From the NCBI GenBank assembly GCA_902478455.1, contig CABSLJ010000029.1, positions 1 to 18,182 on the forward strand: 18,182 nt of DNA. The letters run 5' to 3'. Of the stretch, positions 13,892-18,182 are shown in pieces. Each line of letters opens with the position of its first letter. Positions within the stretch are counted from its first letter, which is position 1. Both the position numbers and the translations under genes were made by a program. The notes beneath the pieces are model-generated. The model saw only the letters and a list, made by a program, of their open reading frames with translations, was not told the origin of the DNA and made no database searches. Source of the stretch: an uncultured Oscillospiraceae bacterium (GTDB taxonomy: Bacteria > Bacillota > Clostridia > Oscillospirales > Acutalibacteraceae).

Positions 13892-14911
13892 TCAGCGAAG
13901 TTCTCCGCGCAGCGGGGAAAGAGCCGCTCTGCGCAGGGTGTGACGCTGTCCCTTAATAGCCCGCGCGAATGCCATAACATTTTCGGGCACACAGCAGCCC
14001 CCGTAGACGCTGTCCCCAATCTGGAACAAATCCGCACCCGTCATCTTGCTGTCAATGGCGAAGCGGCGGATGACGTCGGGGTCGGCTCCCTCCTGCGAGG
14101 TGCCGATGGTGGTCTCCGCCAGCAGACCGCAGTCGTGCACTACACCGACCCACCGGCGCACAAGTTCGATGGTCAGCCCCGGAATGGTGCCGGGCGAGGG
14201 CAGAATGATCACATCCGCCCCGGCCTTTGCCAGCGCTTTGAGTTCGGCCTCGGTCACGAATTCGTCGGCGTTTACCAGGAAGGAACTGCCTCCCCAGGGC
14301 ATTTTACCCGCCTTGACAAGCCCCTTTTCCCCCACGCCGCTTCTGACCTGGGAAACGCGGCCTGCAAACTCGCTTTCAGACATCTTGGGCGTGCGAATCA
14401 GGGTGATGTAGCTCGCCCCCTGTTCCATACCCCGACGGGCGTTTTCTTCGTTTGCCACGCGGGCAAGGGGATATTCCGAATCCTCTGAGACCGGCTCAAG
14501 CGTCATACCGATTGGGATGCCGCAAAGCCTTTTGGCCTCTCCGATGGTTGCGCCGAAGCCTAACTGCCAGAAGGCGCTCTGAAAGGAATCCTCCAGAATT
14601 TTTGTGCTCGGCCGGCATCCCTTGCTTCCATCCACATTGAAAAAAGAGCCGAATTTTTCAATCCCCTCTTCTGTGGAGGGCATACCGGGAACCATGGGAA
14701 AATCTACATTATAGTGGTTGATGGTGGCCATATCGCAGCCCCAGCTCTTCAGCAGCTCGACGTTGGTGACGCCGTCGATGGTGGACTGCTTAAAAGAGAC
14801 CGTTTCACCGATGATGACGCGCCCGCTCGCCGCGCTGATGGCGTGTACCATTTCACTGCGGGACGCGCTGGTGAGCTTGGTTCCTACATCTTCCAGAAAT
14901 TTTACTGCCAT
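13892..14911 (-). CDS. TIM-barrel-like protein of uncertain family (possibly DUF7916/PEP phosphonomutase-like)
   Basis: I do not firmly recognise this 339-aa cytoplasmic protein. Its pattern of alternating strands and helices suggests a TIM barrel: SGRVIIGETV (29-38), GVTNVELLKSWGCDMATIN, GIPIGMTLEPV, GASYITLIRTP, AGADVIILPSPGTIPG and GLLAETTIGTSQEG read like successive beta strands with loop residues. The opening SRSEMVHAISAASGRVIIGETV and the phrase TNVELLKSWGCDMATIN resemble proteins annotated as DUF7916 or PEP phosphonomutase-like, a recollection I cannot test here. The SPGT turn and Glu36 could be active-site elements. The ATG at 14911 has AGAAGG eight bases upstream. It lies between the GH4 and binding-protein genes, implying a step in the same sugar pathway, perhaps an aldolase or phosphosugar lyase. 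Confidence 0.7.
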   Translation of the reverse strand: MAVKFLEDVGTKLTSASRSEMVHAISAASGRVIIGETVSFKQSTIDGVTNVELLKSWGCDMATINHYNVDFPMVPGMPSTEEGIEKFGSFFNVDGSKGCRPSTKILEDSFQSAFWQLGFGATIGEAKRLCGIPIGMTLEPVSEDSEYPLARVANEENARRGMEQGASYITLIRTPKMSESEFAGRVSQVRSGVGEKGLVKAGKMPWGGSSFLVNADEFVTEAELKALAKAGADVIILPSPGTIPGLTIELVRRWVGVVHDCGLLAETTIGTSQEGADPDVIRRFAIDSKMTGADLFQIGDSVYGGCCVPENVMAFARAIKGQRHTLRRAALSPLRGELR

Positions 14912-14949
14912 AATCAATTCCTTCTGCCGTCGATTGTGCGGCGGTTTGT

Positions 14950-16230
14950 TTAATGGAGGTGGATGTACTCGGCGTGTTCGCGGACGATGTCGTCCAGGAT
15001 GGCTTCGGCGTCGTTGGCGGAACGCATGAACGGATGGGAAATCAGGGCGAGCAGCGCCTGATCATAGGAGCGTTCGGCACCCGCCTTGACCGTCATGGTC
15101 TCGTAATTTTTCACATGCTTGACGAGACCGTCGATTGCTTCGGGCATTCTGCCGACATGAAGGGTGCGCAGATTCTCTCCGCTGACCACAGCCGGAACCT
15201 CGACGACCGCCTTGTCGTCCAGACCGGTGATGCAACCTTCATTGGGTACGCAGACGATGTGCGTGGCTCCGTCATGGGTCTCCATGGAATTGATGAGGGC
15301 GACGGCCGCCTCAGAATACCACGCGCCGCCGCGCAGCTCCAGCCCGGCCGGCTTGGTGGTGAGATTGGGATCGCTGTAATCCTTGAGCAGCTGCTTGTCG
15401 ACGTCGATGAGCAGCTCGCCGCGGGTTTTCTCAGCGGAGGAAATCTTTTGGTAAAGCTCGTTCTGGTGGAAATAGTATTGCAGATAGCCCACCGGGAGCA
15501 CGCGCATGGCAAGCGCCTGGCGCTTGTGGAAGGGATAACCGAGCATTTCTCCGCAATCGGGATGGCTGAGGATCTTCTCGAACATCTCGTCGGTGACGTC
15601 TTTGCCGTTTAAGTAAATGCCCTTGATGAAACCGAGGTGATTCAGGCCGAAATAATCGAAGAAGACGTCGTCGTTCTCCCAGCCGAAGGTCTTGATGGTG
15701 CGTTTGAAGGTGGTGATGGGGCCGTTGCACAGGCCCACGACGGGAACATCGGTATAACGGCTGACCGCCTCGGTGATAATGCCGGAGGGGTTGGTAAAGT
15801 TGATCAGCTTGGCGTTGGGCGCGTACTTTTTCATCATGTCCGCGACTTCCAAAATGACCGGGATGGTGCGCAGCGCCTTGGCAAATCCCCCGGGGCCGGT
15901 TGTCTCCTGGCCGATGTAGCCGTGTCGCAGCCCGATCCGCTCGTCCTTGGCTCTGGCCGGCAAGAGACCCACACGGAATTGAGTGACCACGTAATCGGCG
16001 CCCTCAATGGCGGTTTTCATATCGTCGGTCAGAGTGACCTTAGGCGGTTCATCGTAGTGCCGGCACATTCTCTGAATGAGGCCGCCCACGATTTCCAGGC
16101 GCTCCATGTGGATGTCCATGAGGGCAAATTCCTTGACCTTCATTTTGTCCTGGCGATTGAAAAATCCGTCGACAAGCTCGGGACTGTATGTACTGCCCGC
16201 GCCAATCACGCAAATTTTCAACTCTTTCAT
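14950..16230 (-). CDS. Glycoside hydrolase family 4, 6-phospho-beta-glucosidase type
   Basis: This 426-aa enzyme has the GH4 layout: NAD-binding N-terminus VIGAGSTYSPELVDGF (8-23), GQETTGPGG (107-115), FTNPSG (145-150), the metal-site motif CNGP with Cys168 (168-171), and GLNHLG with His198 (195-200). GH4 enzymes use NAD and a divalent metal such as manganese and cleave by oxidation at C3, elimination and re-addition. The GQETTGxGG motif and the NHLG region resemble the LicH/CelF/BglT 6-phospho-beta-glucosidase branch rather than the alpha-glucosidase/galactosidase one. The ATG at 16230 has AATAGGAGATG upstream, and that sequence includes the kinase stop codon, so the two genes are coupled. 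Because uptake here is by ABC transporter and not PTS, the 6-phosphate would have to come from the neighbouring kinase, or the enzyme may accept unphosphorylated substrate. Confidence 0.93.
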   Translation of the reverse strand: MKELKICVIGAGSTYSPELVDGFFNRQDKMKVKEFALMDIHMERLEIVGGLIQRMCRHYDEPPKVTLTDDMKTAIEGADYVVTQFRVGLLPARAKDERIGLRHGYIGQETTGPGGFAKALRTIPVILEVADMMKKYAPNAKLINFTNPSGIITEAVSRYTDVPVVGLCNGPITTFKRTIKTFGWENDDVFFDYFGLNHLGFIKGIYLNGKDVTDEMFEKILSHPDCGEMLGYPFHKRQALAMRVLPVGYLQYYFHQNELYQKISSAEKTRGELLIDVDKQLLKDYSDPNLTTKPAGLELRGGAWYSEAAVALINSMETHDGATHIVCVPNEGCITGLDDKAVVEVPAVVSGENLRTLHVGRMPEAIDGLVKHVKNYETMTVKAGAERSYDQALLALISHPFMRSANDAEAILDDIVREHAEYIHLH

Positions 16231-16243
16231 ACACGCACATCTC

Positions 16244-17176
16244 CTATTCTATAGTTGAAAGCAAAGCTTCCACTGCTTCTTTAGCGGGGTAATTTTTTAC
16301 ATTGTGATATTCCCCGATGCTCAACGCCGTATACACCGAAGCATAGTCGGCGCAGCGCCTGTCGTCCCAGCCGGAAAGCGCGCCGTAGCAATAGCTTGCG
16401 CCGAAGATGTCGCCCGATCCGACGGCGTCGTACACCTTAGCCGGGCAGGCCTCCCGGCTGAAGGTTCCTTCCCCGTTTGACACGATGCTGCCGTGCCGGC
16501 CGCGCTTGAAAACGGCCGTACCGCCAAACTGCATTTCCCGCAGCCGCCGCACGCATTCGGGTACGTCATCGGTACCGAAGAGGCCGATTGCCTCCTTGCG
16601 CGCAGCAAAAAAAATATCGATGTACGGGAGAACGCCGTCCAGTCGGCTGAAGGATACAAGATCGATGCCCGCAATGGGCAGAAGCTGAACGTCGAGTGCG
16701 ATTTTAACGCCGCGGCTTTTTACCTCTTTCAGGAAATCCCTTGTCTGGGGCGTCCAAAGTTCGGGATAGATGGTATAGCCTGCAATATAGAGCAACTGTG
16801 CGTCTTCCAGCTCGTCCAAGTCGGGGAGTTCCAGCGGAAGCATGGGAGAGCAGCCTTGGAAATCCTTTTCTGCGCCGTCGCAGAGGACGATGCTTTTCGT
16901 TGTGTCCGTATCCGGGAGGGTGCGGACCAGGGAGCAGTCCACAGAGAATTCCCGAAGGGTGCGCAGGAGGCGTTCGCCGGATGCGTCGTCACCGACGACG
17001 GAACAAAGCCGGACCTGCGCGCCCATCCGGGAGAGCGCTTGGCTTACATACGCGGCCGAACCGCCGGCCGTAACAGTGATATCCTTGGCCCAGATTTTCT
17101 GTCCGAGCACTTCCACCGAACGGGGGCAATGCAACAGGATATCCTCACACAATTCTCCGAGCACTACGATCTTCAT
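16244..17176 (-). CDS. PfkB/ribokinase-family carbohydrate kinase
   Basis: This 310-aa kinase should phosphorylate a sugar or sugar derivative with ATP. It has the first PfkB signature around Gly38-Gly39 (VTAGGSAAYVSQALSRMGAQV) and the second at 250-260 (DAVGSGDIFGA), with Asp256 as catalytic base. The usual G-A-G-D is G-S-G-D here. Length is normal for the family. The ATG at 17176 follows GAATAGGAGAGA. Its stop codon (TAG) lies in the ribosome binding site of the GH4 gene, so the pair is translationally coupled. Family members include ribokinase, fructokinase, 2-keto-3-deoxygluconate kinase and FrlD fructosamine kinase; the pairing with a SIS enzyme in this operon makes an FrlD-like role attractive but unproven. 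Confidence 0.92.
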   Translation of the reverse strand: MKIVVLGELCEDILLHCPRSVEVLGQKIWAKDITVTAGGSAAYVSQALSRMGAQVRLCSVVGDDASGERLLRTLREFSVDCSLVRTLPDTDTTKSIVLCDGAEKDFQGCSPMLPLELPDLDELEDAQLLYIAGYTIYPELWTPQTRDFLKEVKSRGVKIALDVQLLPIAGIDLVSFSRLDGVLPYIDIFFAARKEAIGLFGTDDVPECVRRLREMQFGGTAVFKRGRHGSIVSNGEGTFSREACPAKVYDAVGSGDIFGASYCYGALSGWDDRRCADYASVYTALSIGEYHNVKNYPAKEAVEALLSTIE

Positions 17177-17209
17177 GGTCCCGTCTCTCCTATTCGGAAG
17201 ACGAAGTCC

Positions 17210-18082
17210 TTACAGCTTCTCTTCCGCCAAAATCTTATCCGTCAGATTGATGTATTGCTTCGAGCGTTCAAATCGTTTGAAAGCCACCGCCACTACGAGA
17301 GCATCCATGATTGCCATCTGTGCAATGCGGGAAGCCATGGCCACGCTGCGGAACATGGTTTCTTTGGAGCAGGAGATCAGGCAAATGTCCGAAACACGGG
17401 TGATAGGCGTCTTGACAAAGCCGGTGACGCAGATGGTGGTGGCGCCGTTGCGCTTGGCTTCCTCCAGCATCTTAATGGTGTTCTTACTGCTGCCGGAGTG
17501 AGAAATTCCGATGGCTACATCCCCTGTCCGCAGCATGGAAGCGTGGATAAGGGAATCGTAATTGTCAAATCCGATGCGCGAATCAATGCCTGAGCGCAGC
17601 AGACGGTAGTGGGCATCCTGGGCAATCGGCCGTGCGTTGCCGCAGGAGAAAAATTCCACCTTATTGGAGAAGGCGATGTAATTCACTGCGGCGGCAAAAT
17701 CCTGCCTGTTGAGCTTTTGGAGGGTCTCCTGTAATGCCTGCTGTTCGCTGGCAAAGACCTTTTCCAGAATGGTCGCTTCATTGTCCTGCGGGCTTACATC
17801 CTCCAAAATCATCTGACTGCCCGGAAGGATTTCCGAGGCGAGACTGATTTTAAAATCATTGAAACCGGAATATTCAAGGTACTGGCAAAATCGTACGATG
17901 CTCGCCTCGCTTACGCCGCAGGATTCCGCCAGCTGGACCACCGTCATGTGAATCGGCTTATCCGGATTTTCCAAAATAAAATCGGCGATTTTCCTAGAGG
18001 CGCCCGTCAGGGAAGGATACATTACTTCGATTCTCTCTTTACATCCGGTATTGTTTTTCATTTGAGTAATTTGCCGCTTCAT
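17210..18082 (-). CDS. RpiR/MurR-family transcriptional regulator (HTH + SIS)
   Basis: This 290-aa regulator has an N-terminal RpiR-type helix-turn-helix domain: SRKIADFILENPDKPIHMTV (29-48) followed by QLAESCGVSEASIVRFCQ (50-67) and LEYSGFNDFKISLA (69-82). The C-terminal phosphosugar-sensing SIS domain runs from about 135 to 260 (VEFFSCGNARPIAQDAHYRL, then VAIGISHSGSSKNTIKML). It should sense a sugar phosphate made by the operon. It is the first gene of operon B, starting at the ATG at 18082 after AGGAGAG, with a promoter 43 nt upstream of the start. The kinase gene begins 33 nt after its stop. Whether it represses or activates cannot be told from sequence. Confidence 0.94.
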   Translation of the reverse strand: MKRQITQMKNNTGCKERIEVMYPSLTGASRKIADFILENPDKPIHMTVVQLAESCGVSEASIVRFCQYLEYSGFNDFKISLASEILPGSQMILEDVSPQDNEATILEKVFASEQQALQETLQKLNRQDFAAAVNYIAFSNKVEFFSCGNARPIAQDAHYRLLRSGIDSRIGFDNYDSLIHASMLRTGDVAIGISHSGSSKNTIKMLEEAKRNGATTICVTGFVKTPITRVSDICLISCSKETMFRSVAMASRIAQMAIMDALVVAVAFKRFERSKQYINLTDKILAEEKL

Positions 18083-18124
18083 TCGTATTCTCTCCTATTC
18101 TCTTTGAGTTTTTCCTGTAATTTA

Positions 18125-18153
18125 AGAATAGCAGATTTGTTTTTCTCTCGCAA
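18125..18153 (-). promoter_or_regulatory. Sigma-A promoter of operon B (extended -10)
   Basis: On the minus strand TTGCGA (18153-18148) and TATTCT (18130-18125) are spaced by 17 bp, and TGC immediately before the -10 gives an extended -10 element. Each hexamer has four matches to consensus. Transcription would start near 18118, about 36 nt before the RpiR-family gene. Confidence 0.65.
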
Positions 18154-18181
18154 TTTCTTTCTCTCATAAATGAAAAAAATT
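18152..18181 (-). promoter_or_regulatory. Candidate RpiR-protein operator over the operon B -35 region
   Basis: On the minus strand AATTTTTTTC and GAAAGAAATT form an inverted repeat with nine of ten positions matching around a 10-bp spacer. The promoter-proximal arm overlaps the -35 hexamer. The position suits a regulator that controls its own operon. The sequence is AT-rich and lies at the edge of the window, so chance pairing is possible. Confidence 0.35.
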
Positions 18182-18182
18182 T

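Overview
The window is 18.2 kb of moderately GC-rich bacterial DNA. Every convincing gene is on the minus strand. It carries two complete-looking carbohydrate-uptake operons, read from right to left. Strong AGGAGG-type ribosome binding sites, lipoprotein solute-binding proteins, LacI and RpiR regulators and CUT1 ABC transporters without their own ATPase suggest a Gram-positive anaerobe of the Clostridia, probably from a gut or similar metagenome. That placement is an inference, since there is no rRNA or other marker gene here. Bases 1-37 are not genomic: they are the Illumina Nextera Read 1 adapter preceded by four bases, so the left end of the assembled sequence is artefactual.

Operon B (about 18150 down to 9395) has the order rpiR-type regulator, PfkB-family kinase, GH4 glycosidase (6-phospho-beta-glucosidase type), unfamiliar TIM-barrel-like protein, lipoprotein sugar-binding protein, two ABC permeases, and a two-SIS-domain isomerase/deglycase. 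A good intrinsic terminator follows. A promoter with an extended -10 lies at 18125-18153. The kinase + SIS enzyme + CUT1 transporter set resembles the frl (fructosamine/Amadori product) layout, with a GH4 enzyme and a TIM-barrel protein added. The likely scheme is ABC import of a glycoside, phosphorylation by the PfkB kinase, cleavage by GH4, and isomerisation or deglycation by the SIS enzyme. The substrate is unknown.

A 380-bp intergenic region (9106-9485) holds that terminator and little else recognisable.

Operon A (about 9105 down to the left end) has the order LacI-family regulator, AP-endonuclease-2-type TIM-barrel isomerase/epimerase, Gfo/Idh/MocA oxidoreductase, uroporphyrinogen-decarboxylase-like protein, lipoprotein sugar-binding protein, two CUT1 permeases, zinc alcohol dehydrogenase, and a creatininase-family protein cut by the contig end. 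It starts from a near-consensus sigma-A promoter (9077-9105). Four palindromes with a TATGTAAAC half-site lie in the leader (two) and at the first two enzyme gene boundaries (two). They could be LacI-protein operators or CcpA cre sites. The two internal ones supply the stop codon of the gene they follow. The enzymes suggest oxidation and isomerisation or elimination of an imported sugar derivative rather than plain hydrolysis.

In both operons a strong stem-loop sits just after the binding-protein gene and before the permease genes, as expected if binding protein is made in excess over permease. Neither operon encodes an ABC ATPase, so both transporters probably share an MsmK/MsiK-type ATPase encoded elsewhere.
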